Source of the DNA: JAKLEX01 sp035327525
Lineage (GTDB): Bacteria; Patescibacteriota; Minisyncoccia; Phycocordibacterales; JAACPR01
Assembly: GCA_035327525.1 (NCBI GenBank)
Contig: DAOLDC010000002.1
Coordinates: 1-45,487, forward strand
Reading direction: 5' to 3'
DNA: 45,487 nt
In this document: positions 8,398 to 16,422 of the stretch, piece by piece
Numbering within the stretch: position 1 is the stretch's first letter
How the letters are laid out: every line of letters begins with the position of its first letter
Program-made: the position numbers and the translations under genes
Notes under the pieces: generated by a model
What the model was told of the DNA's origin: nothing
Databases searched by the model: none
Seen by the model: the letters and a program-made list of their open reading frames with translations, nothing else

Positions 8398-9321
8398 ATG
8401 TCGAACAGGCACATTTCCAGATCAATCGTATTACAAACTCTTTTTGAAAAAGATTTCAGAGATGATTCGTTCGACTTAGAGAAAACTATTATTTTTAACG
8501 CAACAGAATTTGCTTCTGGTTCTGGTGATTATCCATTCATAAGAAAATTGGTAGATATTGTAATTAGTAAACAAGCAGAAATTGACAAAATTATTGTAAA
8601 GGCTGCACCAGACTGGCCATTAGAAAAAATTTCTGCAGTTGATAGAAATATTCTCCGAATTGGATTGGCAGAACTATTATTTTCTGATCGATCCGAGGTC
8701 CCATCAAAAGTAGCCATCAATGAGGCAATAGAATTAGCAAAAACTTTTGGTGGAGAGTCTTCGGGAAAATTTGTTAACGGAGTTCTGGGTGCTGTTTACA
8801 AGGAGCTTGGTGAGCCGGGCAAGGAGGAAGTTGGCACAACAAAAAGAAAAAAAAACATTCCATTTGATGAGATGAAAATCGAAAAAAAAGCCGGTGCGGT
8901 TGTGTATTCTGTGCATAACAATGAAATATATCTGGCATTTGTTCATGATGTTTTTGGACGCTGGACATTATCAAAAGGTGGTATTGTCAATGATGAGTCA
9001 GTAGAAGCTGGCGCGGTTCGTGAAATAAAAAATGAAATGGATCTTGATATAGAAATAATAGAAAAAATCGGGGAAAACGAATATGTTGCCAACCATCCCG
9101 AAAAAGGCCAGCACAGAAAACAAGTTACATATTTTCTGGCAAAATCTCCATATGGCCAATTGAAGCTTGGTGATTCTGGCGGATTGGATGATGCTAGATG
9201 GTTCAAATTGTCTGAAATTCTTGACCTAAATTTTTATGATGATATTCTGCCTCTTATTGCCTTGGCAATAAAGAGAATTCCTGAAATAAGTCAAGTTTCT
9301 GTAGATATCACAAAAGCCTGA
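8398..9321 (+). CDS. nusB: NusB antitermination factor fused to a Nudix hydrolase domain
   Basis: Residues 1-137 are NusB, the RNA-binding helical partner of NusE/S10 in antitermination: RHISRSIVLQTLFEKDF at the N-terminus, then ISAVDRNILRIGLAELLF, VAINEAIELAKTFGG and KFVNGVLGAVYKEL. A charged linker leads to a Nudix domain (about 163-295). The Nudix box is G194-x5-E200-x7-R208-E209-I210-x-N212-E213-x-D215-L216. The first Glu of the EE pair and the late Gly are replaced, so activity or specificity may differ from a canonical Nudix enzyme. The reading frame is continuous across both parts with no internal start that looks better. It stops with TGA. rnc follows 57 bases downstream, then smc. 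The Nudix substrate is unknown. Confidence 0.9.
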   Translation: MSNRHISRSIVLQTLFEKDFRDDSFDLEKTIIFNATEFASGSGDYPFIRKLVDIVISKQAEIDKIIVKAAPDWPLEKISAVDRNILRIGLAELLFSDRSEVPSKVAINEAIELAKTFGGESSGKFVNGVLGAVYKELGEPGKEEVGTTKRKKNIPFDEMKIEKKAGAVVYSVHNNEIYLAFVHDVFGRWTLSKGGIVNDESVEAGAVREIKNEMDLDIEIIEKIGENEYVANHPEKGQHRKQVTYFLAKSPYGQLKLGDSGGLDDARWFKLSEILDLNFYDDILPLIALAIKRIPEISQVSVDITKA

Positions 9322-9378
9322 TTTATATATGAGTTTTTTCAATAATAGAATGTTTCTTACTCAATAAATATTTAGAAT

Positions 9379-10077
9379 ATGGATTATACAAAATTAGAAG
9401 AAAAAATCGGTGTTAAGTTCAAGGATCAGGTTTTGATCAAGCAAGCTTTTACACACAGATCGTATCTGAACGAAAATAGAAATAGTGGATTACAACATAA
9501 CGAAAGATTGGAATTTTTGGGTGATGCTGTTATGGAATTGGCTACAACAGATTATTTATACAAACATTTTCCAGAAAAAACAGAAGGTGATCTGACTTCA
9601 CTAAGAGCATCATTGGTCAATACACAGACAATTTCTGATGTTGCTTTCGAATTGGGTTTTAATGAATATTTGCTATTGTCAAAAGGTGAAACAAAAGATA
9701 CCGGTAGAGCCAGACAATACATATTGGCAAATACATTTGAAGCAGTTATTGGGGCGATTTTTCTAGATCAGGGATATGAAGTAGCAAAATATTTTATTTA
9801 TCAATTTTTGATTCAAAAATTAGAAAAAATAATCGAAAACGGCTCGTGGATAGATGCAAAAAGCAAATTACAGGAAATCGTTCAAGAAAAAAATTCACTA
9901 ACACCAACATACAAAACCATAAAAGAAGACGGTCCAGATCATGACAAGCGATTTACTGTTGCATTATTCTATGGCGAAAAAAATATTGCTGAAGGTTCAG
10001 GAAAATCAAAACAAGAAGCAGAACAAGATGTCGCCAAAAAAGTCCTGTTGGAAATGGCGGTAAAAAATAAGAAATAA
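9379..10077 (+). CDS. rnc: Ribonuclease III
   Basis: Cleaves double-stranded RNA, including rRNA precursors. The RNase III domain has the signature NERLEFLGDA (residues 41-50; E42, E45 and D49 in place). The second acidic patch reads ILANTFEA. The Glu is kept (E121), but the position that is Asp in E. coli (D114) is Asn118. A double-stranded-RNA-binding domain follows (about 158-228; ends GSGKSKQEAEQDVAKK). At 232 aa the length is standard. It lies in a run nusB-nudix, rnc, smc on one strand. No Shine-Dalgarno sequence. Confidence 0.96.
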   Translation: MDYTKLEEKIGVKFKDQVLIKQAFTHRSYLNENRNSGLQHNERLEFLGDAVMELATTDYLYKHFPEKTEGDLTSLRASLVNTQTISDVAFELGFNEYLLLSKGETKDTGRARQYILANTFEAVIGAIFLDQGYEVAKYFIYQFLIQKLEKIIENGSWIDAKSKLQEIVQEKNSLTPTYKTIKEDGPDHDKRFTVALFYGEKNIAEGSGKSKQEAEQDVAKKVLLEMAVKNKK

Positions 10078-10086
10078 TTGTTTTTG

Positions 10087-10095
10087 TGATATAAT
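10087..10095 (+). promoter_or_regulatory. Extended -10 promoter of smc, leaderless type
   Basis: TGATATAAT (10087-10095) is an extended -10 ending 8 bases before the ATG at 10104. There is no good -35, as is usual for extended -10 promoters. Confidence 0.65.
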
Positions 10096-10103
10096 TTTCA
10101 TCA

Positions 10104-12350
10104 ATGCATCTAAAAGAATTAGAAATATCAGGATTCAAGTCGTTCGCTAAAAAATCAAGCCTAAAATTTAATGCGCCAATATCGGCGATAGTTGGACCAA
10201 ATGGATCAGGAAAATCAAACATTGCCGAAGCATTTCGATTTGTATTGGGTGAACAATCAATAAAATCCATGAGAGGAAAAAGGGGTGAAGATCTGATTTT
10301 TAATGGAACCCAGTCCATTGCAAAACAACATCGTGCAGTTGTGCGTGTTGTTTTTGATAATTCATCAAAAAAACTGCCGATTGATTTTGATGACGTGATA
10401 TTGGAAAGAGTTGTAAATAGAGATGGTTCAAATCAATATTTGATAAATGGTTCAGAAGTCAGACTGAGAGATGTTATCGAACTATTGGCGTCTGCAAATA
10501 TTGGATCAAGTGGACATCACATTATTTCACAAGGTGAAGCTGATAGAATCCTCAATGCCAATCCAAAAGAAAGAAAACAAATTCTAGAAGACGCCCTGGG
10601 TCTAAAAATTTTTCAATACAAAAAAAATGAAAGCGAAAAAAAGCTAGTAAAAACAAAGGAGAATATTGATCAAGTTCAATCATTACGACGAGAAATTGCT
10701 CCACATATAAAATTTCTTAAAAAACAAATTGAAAAAATAGAAGAAGGACGAAAACTCAAGTTAGATTTGATGGTTTTTTATAAAGAATATCTAAAAATCG
10801 AATCAGAATATTTAAATAAAAAAAGAGTTGAATTGTCTGGAAATATTGATTTACCAAAAAAGCGTCTTGCTGAAATAGAAAAAGAAATCAAAGAAAAAGA
10901 GGCAGAATCACAAATTTCTGGTGAAAGTGAATATCTAGGTGAAATAAAAAAGACAGAGCAAGAAATTTTTAATCTGACAAAAGAAAAAGAAGAATTGATC
11001 AAGGAGTTGGGTAGAATTGAGGGGCAAATTTCATCTCTTATTAGACTCAAGGAAAAAGAAAACATCAAGGAATCTCTCATTTCGATAAAAACTGAGGATT
11101 ATTCACAACTGAACAGTGTACTTGATAAATTTTCTGAAAAATCCGATTCAGCATCTGATACTTCGGATCTAAGGAGTATTATAAAAGAAATTGTAAGTAC
11201 AATAAAAAACTTTTTTGATAGCAAAACTGAAAAAAATGAATCGTTGGACGACTTGATTCGTGAAATAGAAAAAAACAAGACCAGAAATGGTGAATTAAAT
11301 AATAAAATTAATGCAATAAAAAATATTGAATCCGAGCTAGTTGCAAAAATAGCTGAACTTAGAAAGAAAATGGACGAGAGCAAATCCAGCTCACTGGAGG
11401 CCGAAAAACAAATCGTGTTATTGATGTCCGAAAAAAACAGAATTCAGCAGGAAATTTCCAGACATGCAATTTCTGAGGACGCCCTGCAACGGGACGAATC
11501 ACTCTTCAAACAAGAATTGACGGAAGCAGCGGTTCTAGTTGGTCGGGAAGTTTTGGATTACGAAAAAAGTGTTGTTGATGGTTTAATTTTGAATGAAAGC
11601 AGAGAAAAGCAAATCGATCGTCGAAAAAAATTAGAAAGATTGAAGATTCGCGTCGAAGAGTTGGGCATCGGTGGAGGTGATGAGGTCATAAGAGAATACA
11701 ATGAGGTTTCCGAAAGGGATCAGTTTTTGATTAGAGAAGTATCTGATTTGGAAAAAACATCAGAGTCGCTAAATCAGTTGATTGTTGATCTGTCAGAAAA
11801 AATAGAAACAAAATTTCACGAAGGTGTTTCAAAAATCAATAAAGAATTTCAAAATTTTTTCACACTAATGTTTGGAGGAGGATCAGCATCCATCAATATA
11901 ATAAAAACAGAAATTAAGCGAAAAAAAGATACTGATATTTCATTTGATATCGATGATATTGACAATGTTGATGATTCTGATGAAAAAAATCTATCTGAAG
12001 AGGGAATCGATGTAAAAGTAAACTTACCTAGGAAAAAAATCAGCGGTTTGATGATGTTGTCTGGTGGCGAAAGAGCATTGACATCAATTGCTCTATTGTT
12101 TGCAATTTCTCAAGTGAATCCACCACCATTTATTATTCTAGACGAAACAGATGCGGCACTTGATGAGGCAAACAGTAGAAAATACGGCGACATGATCGAA
12201 AATTTATCAAAGAATTCTCAATTGATTCTGATTACTCACAATCGCGAAACCATGGGAAGAGCCGGAATATTGTATGGCGTTACAATGAATGGTGGAGCAT
12301 CACAATTGCTATCGGTTGCTTTTGACGAAGGCGCTCAGTGGGCAAAATAA
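10104..12350 (+). CDS. smc: Short SMC-type ATPase without a recognisable hinge
   Basis: Chromosome organisation ATPase. The N-terminal head opens with MHLKELEISGFKSFAKK and Walker A GPNGSGKSN (residues 31-39). The C-terminal head has the signature LSGGERAL (652-659), Walker B FIILDE (676-681) and the D-loop ALDEAN. Between about residues 170 and 590 the sequence is almost all charged heptad-like coiled coil. I see no Gly-rich SMC hinge and no Rad50 CxxC hook. The length (748 aa) compares with about 1150-1200 for usual bacterial SMC. A polar, low-complexity stretch (about 350-385) near the middle could be a turn. An acidic linker rich in Asp follows the second coil (about 610-640). Alternatives are a RecN/SbcC-like or other ABC ATPase, but the head motifs look like SMC. 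The promoter is leaderless. Confidence 0.87.
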   Translation: MHLKELEISGFKSFAKKSSLKFNAPISAIVGPNGSGKSNIAEAFRFVLGEQSIKSMRGKRGEDLIFNGTQSIAKQHRAVVRVVFDNSSKKLPIDFDDVILERVVNRDGSNQYLINGSEVRLRDVIELLASANIGSSGHHIISQGEADRILNANPKERKQILEDALGLKIFQYKKNESEKKLVKTKENIDQVQSLRREIAPHIKFLKKQIEKIEEGRKLKLDLMVFYKEYLKIESEYLNKKRVELSGNIDLPKKRLAEIEKEIKEKEAESQISGESEYLGEIKKTEQEIFNLTKEKEELIKELGRIEGQISSLIRLKEKENIKESLISIKTEDYSQLNSVLDKFSEKSDSASDTSDLRSIIKEIVSTIKNFFDSKTEKNESLDDLIREIEKNKTRNGELNNKINAIKNIESELVAKIAELRKKMDESKSSSLEAEKQIVLLMSEKNRIQQEISRHAISEDALQRDESLFKQELTEAAVLVGREVLDYEKSVVDGLILNESREKQIDRRKKLERLKIRVEELGIGGGDEVIREYNEVSERDQFLIREVSDLEKTSESLNQLIVDLSEKIETKFHEGVSKINKEFQNFFTLMFGGGSASINIIKTEIKRKKDTDISFDIDDIDNVDDSDEKNLSEEGIDVKVNLPRKKISGLMMLSGGERALTSIALLFAISQVNPPPFIILDETDAALDEANSRKYGDMIENLSKNSQLILITHNRETMGRAGILYGVTMNGGASQLLSVAFDEGAQWAK

Positions 12351-12399
12351 AATTGCAAACAAAATAAAAAGCCAGCAATAATAATATAGTCTGCAAAAG

Positions 12400-12427
12400 A
12401 AAAGCGCGTTTGCCGACGCGCTTTTTT
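12400..12427. terminator. Bidirectional intrinsic terminator between smc and the 12442 gene
   Basis: The stem AAAAGCGCGT (12400-12409) with ACGCGCTTTT (12416-12425) is followed by more T. On the minus strand the same hairpin is followed by TTTTCTTTT. It can stop smc (plus) and the small convergent gene (minus). Confidence 0.88.
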
Positions 12428-12441
12428 GTATCATTGACTGG

Positions 12442-12726
12442 TTATCCGTACACATGGCGACCAAACTCTTTTGAAAAATGAATTCCTTTCTTTGGCTTTT
12501 CTTTTTCCTTTTTTGCCAAGTTATTGTTGCTGTGGAAAACTCTTCCACGGTTGGGATCGATTGCAATTTTTCCATTGTGCAAAAAATGCAACAGGCCACA
12601 CTCATTGCACGGTGATGCAGGCAGAGTAATTCTCCTTTTTAATACCGGAATGATTATTTCGGTATTGATTTTTCCATAACACCGAACACTGTTTTTGTCG
12701 CGATTGCGACATTTCATTTTTTTCAA
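12442..12726 (-). CDS. Small Cys-containing hypothetical protein (94 aa)
   Basis: Not recognised as a known family. Four cysteines are spaced C6-x9-C16 and C40-x2-C43, which could bind a metal. The rest is basic (Lys/Arg/His-rich), with the end GIHFSKEFGRHVYG. The start is a TTG at 12726: AAGGAG sits 7 bases upstream, whereas the ATG three codons later would be too far from it. It is one of three genes in the window with a clear Shine-Dalgarno sequence, and it ends at a bidirectional terminator. A candidate promoter lies at 12757-12787. An alternative open frame on the same strand (12309-12605) is rejected because it lacks these signals and runs through the terminator. It could be a nucleic-acid-binding protein, but this is only an inference from composition. 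Confidence 0.65.
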   Translation of the reverse strand: MKKMKCRNRDKNSVRCYGKINTEIIIPVLKRRITLPASPCNECGLLHFLHNGKIAIDPNRGRVFHSNNNLAKKEKEKPKKGIHFSKEFGRHVYG

Positions 12727-12756
12727 TTCGATTCTCCTTTTTTGTACTGTTTGCTT

Positions 12757-12787
12757 TTTATATTAATTTTTATAAAAAATTTGTCAA
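12757..12787 (-). promoter_or_regulatory. Candidate promoter of the small Cys gene
   Basis: On the minus strand a perfect TTGACA (12782-12787) is followed after 19 bases by TATAAA (12757-12762), or after 17 bases by AATATA. It would give a leader of roughly 25 bases that holds the AAGGAG site. Confidence 0.4.
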
Positions 12788-12797
12788 CAAAAATATA

Positions 12798-14741
12798 TTA
12801 TAGTTGTTTTACAATACTCATGTTTATATTGTTTCTTTCCAGGTCAATTGCCTCGATTTTTACTATAACATTGTCACTCAATTTGAATATTTTTCCAGTT
12901 CGTTCACCAACTATTTGATATTTTTTCTCGTCTAATTTGAAGTAATCCTGACCTAATTTTGAAATATGAACCATACCTTCTGTCAAAGTTTCTTTTAGCT
13001 GTACATATAATCCCCACGGTGAAACGCCTGATATTATTCCTTCAAATTCTTGACCAATATGATTCTGCATATATTCGGCCTGTTTGTACTTGATAGACTC
13101 TCTTTCTGCTTCCGCAGCAGATATTTCTCTTTCTGTTGATAATATTGCTCCGCGCTCCAATCTGATTATGTCTGTTTTTTCTATTTTTTTATTTTCCAGA
13201 AACGTTGCCAAAATTCTATGAACCAAAAGATCAGGATATCTTCTGATTGGAGATGTGAAGTGTGTGTAGTATTCAAACGCAAGTCCGAAATGACCGGAAT
13301 TTTCGTTTGCATAAATCGCCTTGCTCATTGTTTTTATTGCGATTGATTTTATTAGCGCCTCCTCGTCTCTACCTGCAATTTTTGAAAACAAATCATTCAA
13401 ATCTTTTGCTCGAATTTCACCATCCTTATCGAGAGGTAATTGGTACCCTAATATTTTTAGAAAACTAGCCAAATCAGCAACCTTGTCTTTGTTTGGGACA
13501 CCGTGAACTCTGTATATCAATGTGTTTTGCTCTCCACCAAACCTTTTACCTATATCGTGAATATATTTTGCCACTTCGCGATTTGATAATAGCATCATGT
13601 TTTCTACAAGTTTGTGAGTTTCCAGAGGTGCTTTTTTTACAATTCGTAATGGCTTACCATTTGGATCTAGTTCAAATTTTATTTCCTCTTTCTCAAATTC
13701 TATTGCACCGCTTTCCTTGTTTCTCTTGTTCAAAATTTTTGCCAATTTATTGATCTCGTTTAGTTCGTTATAAAAAATTCCATTACCAGCATCTAGAATT
13801 GCCTGAGCTTCTTCATAAGTAAATCTTTTTTTGGAATTTATTACTGTACGACCAAACCATCTTTTTTCTACAACCGCATCTTTTGTAATTTCAAAAATAG
13901 AACTGAATGCTAATTTGTCCTCGTTTGGGTTCAAACTACATAGATCATTTGATAAAATTTCCGGCAACATTGGAACAGTTCTGTCGACCATATAGACAGA
14001 AGATCCTCGCTGAAATGCCTCTTCGTCCAACGCCGTTCCAGGAGTAACATAATGCGAAACATCAGCAATGTGAACACCGACTTCAAAATTACCGTTTGGT
14101 AATTTTTTTATATGTAATGCATCATCAAAATCCTTTGCATCAATCGGATCGATTGTCATTACACTTTCATTTCTAATATCGCGACGTTTTTTGATTTCGG
14201 ATTCTGGAATTGGAAACCATTGCTGTTTTAGCTTGACGGCTTCATCTTCAATTTCTTTTTTGAAACGAGAATCAAATCCCTTTTCAAAAATAATAGATTG
14301 GATTTCAACTTCGTGTTGTCCTTTTTGTCCAAAAACTTTTAACAATTCAACAATAGGGTTTGGCGCGTCTTCTTTCCAGTCAATAAATTTGACCAGCACT
14401 TTGTCATTATTTTTTACCTTATTAATGTCTTTTTCGCTTAACAAAAAATTCGTATAAATTTTGTGATTATCTGGTTTTACAAAACAAGCGCTTTCTTCCT
14501 TAAAAATAGTTCCAACAAATTGTTCTCGCGCCCGTCTTAATACCACAACTACTTCTCCTGTAATTCTGTCATCTTTTTTTTCTGCCAAAATTTGAACTCG
14601 CACAGTGTCGCCGTTTAGTGCGTGGTTCAAATTGTTGTTCTCTATTAAAATATCCTGATCGTCATTAGGATTATCCACATAACCAATACCTTTGCCGGTA
14701 GTTGTTATCTTGCCCTCAATTATTGATTGTTTTTCTGTCAT
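12798..14741 (-). CDS. rnr: Ribonuclease R
   Basis: A 3'-5' processive exoribonuclease of the RNB family that degrades structured RNA. An N-terminal OB/cold-shock part is present (GKGIGYVDNP; ALNGDTVRV). The RNB catalytic core has IDPIDAKDFDDA (residues 197-208; Asp cluster D198, D204, D206, D207), HIADVSHYV, RTVPMLPE and HFTSPIRRYPDLLVHR. A C-terminal S1 domain (about 565-647) is present. At 647 aa it is compact; the E. coli protein is over 800 aa, with an extra N-terminal helix-turn-helix and a basic tail that are absent here. It is divergent from rpsP, and the promoters share about 60 bases. Confidence 0.96.
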   Translation of the reverse strand: MTEKQSIIEGKITTTGKGIGYVDNPNDDQDILIENNNLNHALNGDTVRVQILAEKKDDRITGEVVVVLRRAREQFVGTIFKEESACFVKPDNHKIYTNFLLSEKDINKVKNNDKVLVKFIDWKEDAPNPIVELLKVFGQKGQHEVEIQSIIFEKGFDSRFKKEIEDEAVKLKQQWFPIPESEIKKRRDIRNESVMTIDPIDAKDFDDALHIKKLPNGNFEVGVHIADVSHYVTPGTALDEEAFQRGSSVYMVDRTVPMLPEILSNDLCSLNPNEDKLAFSSIFEITKDAVVEKRWFGRTVINSKKRFTYEEAQAILDAGNGIFYNELNEINKLAKILNKRNKESGAIEFEKEEIKFELDPNGKPLRIVKKAPLETHKLVENMMLLSNREVAKYIHDIGKRFGGEQNTLIYRVHGVPNKDKVADLASFLKILGYQLPLDKDGEIRAKDLNDLFSKIAGRDEEALIKSIAIKTMSKAIYANENSGHFGLAFEYYTHFTSPIRRYPDLLVHRILATFLENKKIEKTDIIRLERGAILSTEREISAAEAERESIKYKQAEYMQNHIGQEFEGIISGVSPWGLYVQLKETLTEGMVHISKLGQDYFKLDEKKYQIVGERTGKIFKLSDNVIVKIEAIDLERNNINMSIVKQL

Positions 14742-14764
14742 CCTAGAACTCTAACAGATTTATG

Positions 14765-14793
14765 TTGACTATACAAAATAGAATTGCTAATAT
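14765..14793 (+). promoter_or_regulatory. Promoter of rpsP, leaderless type
   Basis: TTGACT (14765-14770), a 17-base spacer and TAATAT (14788-14793) lie 7 bases before the ATG at 14801. This is the cleanest leaderless promoter in the window, and it shows that the in-frame ATG at 14762 cannot be the start. Confidence 0.75.
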
Positions 14794-14800
14794 AACCGCC

Positions 14801-15193
14801 ATGTTAATAATAAGATTACAAAGAGTAGGAAAGAAAAACGAACCAACATTTCGTATTGTTTTGACTGATTCCAAAAACAGCACAAAGAGCGGTAAGTTCC
14901 TGGAAGTTCTTGGAGCATATGATGCAAGAGACAAAAACGAAACAAAAATCGATGTTGATAGAGCAAAACATTGGATATCAAAAGGTGCAAAATTATCAGA
15001 CACTATTCATAATTTGTTCATAAACAAAAAAATAATTACTGGCAAAAAAATAAACGTTTTACCAAAAAAGAGTCCTATCAAAAAAGAAGCAGCAGAAGGA
15101 GAAGCAAAAACCGAAGAAGCAAAACCAGCTGAGGCAAAATCCGCAGAAGCTCCAAAATCAGAGGAAAAAAAGTCTGAAGAAGCAAAGGCTTAG
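14801..15193 (+). CDS. rpsP: 30S ribosomal protein S16 with Ala/Glu/Lys tail
   Basis: A small-subunit assembly protein. The family start MLIIRLQRVGKKNEPTFRIV is at the ATG at 14801. VLGAYDAR, DRAKHWISKGAKLSDTIHNLF and the first 85 residues cover the S16 fold. The last 40 or so residues are a low-complexity tail rich in Ala, Glu and Lys (about residues 90-130), not part of the conserved domain. An upstream in-frame ATG at 14762 is excluded because the promoter lies inside that extension. It is the first gene of the rpsP-khpA-trmD group. Confidence 0.95.
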   Translation: MLIIRLQRVGKKNEPTFRIVLTDSKNSTKSGKFLEVLGAYDARDKNETKIDVDRAKHWISKGAKLSDTIHNLFINKKIITGKKINVLPKKSPIKKEAAEGEAKTEEAKPAEAKSAEAPKSEEKKSEEAKA

Positions 15194-15212
15194 TTTTGCA
15201 TAGTTTCTAATT

Positions 15213-15272
15213 TTGCAATAATTTGCATTTGTAATATAATTATTTCTAGCAGTTTACCAAACAAGGTACTGC
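15213..15272 (+). promoter_or_regulatory. Promoter and leader hairpin of khpA
   Basis: TTGCAA (15213-15218), a 16-base spacer and a perfect TATAAT (15235-15240). The leader of about 50 bases contains a hairpin at 15249-15272: GCAGT pairs with ACTGC and ACC with GGT, with a two-base bulge and the loop AAACAA. The start codon follows 25 bases later, after a purine-rich AAAGAAAGAAAA stretch. Confidence 0.55.
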
Positions 15273-15297
15273 CATTATTGGCTTAAAAGAAAGAAAA

Positions 15298-15606
15298 ATG
15301 TCAGAAAAAGAACTTGATTATCAATTTTTGGAATATGTTATAAAAACATTAGTTGATAATCCAAACGATGTAAAGATAGAAAGAACGGTTGATGAAATGG
15401 GAGTATTACTAACTTTGACTGTAAATTCCGCTGATATGGGAAAAGTCATTGGTCGTGAAGGAAACACCGCAAAAGCAGTTAGAACACTTTTGAGAGTTGT
15501 TGGAATGAAGAACAATGCTCGTGTAAACCTAAAGATCAATGAGCCAGAAGGTGGAAAAAGATCAGCTTCATCTGTTGATGAGGTTATTGATGAATTAAAA
15601 ATTTAA
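15298..15606 (+). CDS. khpA: KH-domain RNA-binding protein KhpA
   Basis: A small RNA-binding protein of the YlqC/KhpA family. The KH signature GxxG is in VIGREGNTAKAVRTLL (about residues 59-73). It is preceded by LDYQFLEYVIKTLVDNP and followed by the strand VNLKINEPEG. The length is 102 aa against the usual 75-80, with a polar tail after the KH fold. It lies between rpsP and trmD, the same place as ylqC in Firmicutes. It has its own promoter and leader, and a terminator follows. Confidence 0.92.
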   Translation: MSEKELDYQFLEYVIKTLVDNPNDVKIERTVDEMGVLLTLTVNSADMGKVIGREGNTAKAVRTLLRVVGMKNNARVNLKINEPEGGKRSASSVDEVIDELKI

Positions 15607-15629
15607 TTTTTTTAAAAAAAACAAAAGGG

Positions 15630-15658
15630 CGAGACACGCAAAGTGACCTCGTTTTTTT
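15630..15658 (+). terminator. Terminator after khpA
   Basis: Stem CGAG (15630-15633) with CTCG (15648-15651), extended inside by CAC with GTG around the loop GCAAA, followed by TTTTTTT. Confidence 0.75.
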
Positions 15659-15695
15659 GTTGTGTATCACTAATAAATAAGTTAATCTTGTAAAT

Positions 15696-16343
15696 ATGAA
15701 TTTCCATATAATTACACTTTTTCCGGAATCAATGTCATCTTATATAAAAGAATCTATTATCGGTCGTGCGATTGTTGATAAAAAAATAAAAATAAAATTT
15801 TATAATCCTCGAGATTTTACATCTGACAAACGCCGCCGAATAGACCAAAAGCCGTATGGTGGAGGACCTGGAATGGTAATACAAGCAGAGCCGGTGGTAA
15901 AAGCAATTAAAAAAGCAATATCACACAGCAAAAAATCAAAAATATTTTTTTTGACACCAAGCGGAAAACAATTCGATACAAGTATTGCAAAAAAAATTGC
16001 CAAAAATTCAAACAAAACAAATAATTTGGTAATAATTTGCGGTCGCTATGAAGGAATTGATGAACGCGTAAACAAAATTTACAAGACAGAAAAAATTTCG
16101 GTTGGACCATTTGTTTTGACTGGCGGAGAATTACCAGCACTAATTTTGATTGATTGTATTTCACGTCAAATAGAGGGTGTGCTAGGAAACAATTTATCCC
16201 CAGAAGAAAATAGAATTTCTTCTGGCCACGTTTTTACACGTCCCGAGATTCTGAAGTACAAGGGTAAAAATTACAAAGTTCCATCAGTTCTGTTGAGTGG
16301 AAATCACAAAAAAATAGATGATTGGCGAGCAAAAACAAAATAA
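15696..16343 (+). CDS. trmD: tRNA (guanine-N1-)-methyltransferase TrmD
   Basis: Methylates G37 of tRNAs, using S-adenosylmethionine bound in a trefoil knot. Seen: MNFHIITLFPESM at the start, DQKPYGGGPGMV, ICGRYEGIDERV, VGPFVLTGGELPALILID (knot loop and active Asp), SGHVFTRPE and VPSVLLSGNHKKIDDWR. At 215 aa it is shorter than the 230-255 aa usual in other phyla, because the C-terminal helical part stops soon after IDDWR. rimM and rplS, which normally flank trmD, are absent here. Confidence 0.96.
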   Translation: MNFHIITLFPESMSSYIKESIIGRAIVDKKIKIKFYNPRDFTSDKRRRIDQKPYGGGPGMVIQAEPVVKAIKKAISHSKKSKIFFLTPSGKQFDTSIAKKIAKNSNKTNNLVIICGRYEGIDERVNKIYKTEKISVGPFVLTGGELPALILIDCISRQIEGVLGNNLSPEENRISSGHVFTRPEILKYKGKNYKVPSVLLSGNHKKIDDWRAKTK

Positions 16344-16392
16344 AAAGCATATGAATTTCGGTATTCAAAATATCATCAAATTAGCTTTTTTA
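16342..16392 (+). terminator. Possible terminator after trmD
   Basis: AAAAAGC (16342-16348) pairs with GCTTTTT (16384-16390). Between them a small hairpin, GAAT-TTCGGT-ATTC, can form. The 3' arm is T-rich. It is less convincing than the compact hairpins elsewhere in the window. Confidence 0.45.
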
Positions 16393-16397
16393 GTTAA

Positions 16398-16406
16398 TTA
16401 TCCACA
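16398..16406 (+). other. DnaA-box-like 9-mer TTATCCACA
   Basis: An exact match to the bacterial DnaA box consensus in the intergenic region upstream of the prepilin promoter. It is a single copy here; another exact copy lies inside rnr (14671-14679). With no dnaA/dnaN or box cluster near, an origin is unlikely. Confidence 0.3.
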
Positions 16407-16422
16407 TTTCAGTAAAAAACAA

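Noticed and set aside
12309..12605. Alternative minus-strand frame of 98 codons over the 12442-12726 gene
   Set aside because: It passes through the bidirectional terminator and the smc 3' end and lacks the AAGGAG site that supports the other frame.
14671..14679. Second exact DnaA-box 9-mer TTATCCACA
   Set aside because: It lies inside rnr coding sequence as a single copy; there is no origin-like cluster and no dnaA or dnaN gene near.
14762..14800. In-frame ATG upstream of rpsP giving a 13-residue extension
   Set aside because: The -35 and -10 boxes lie inside the extension and the S16 family start is at 14801.
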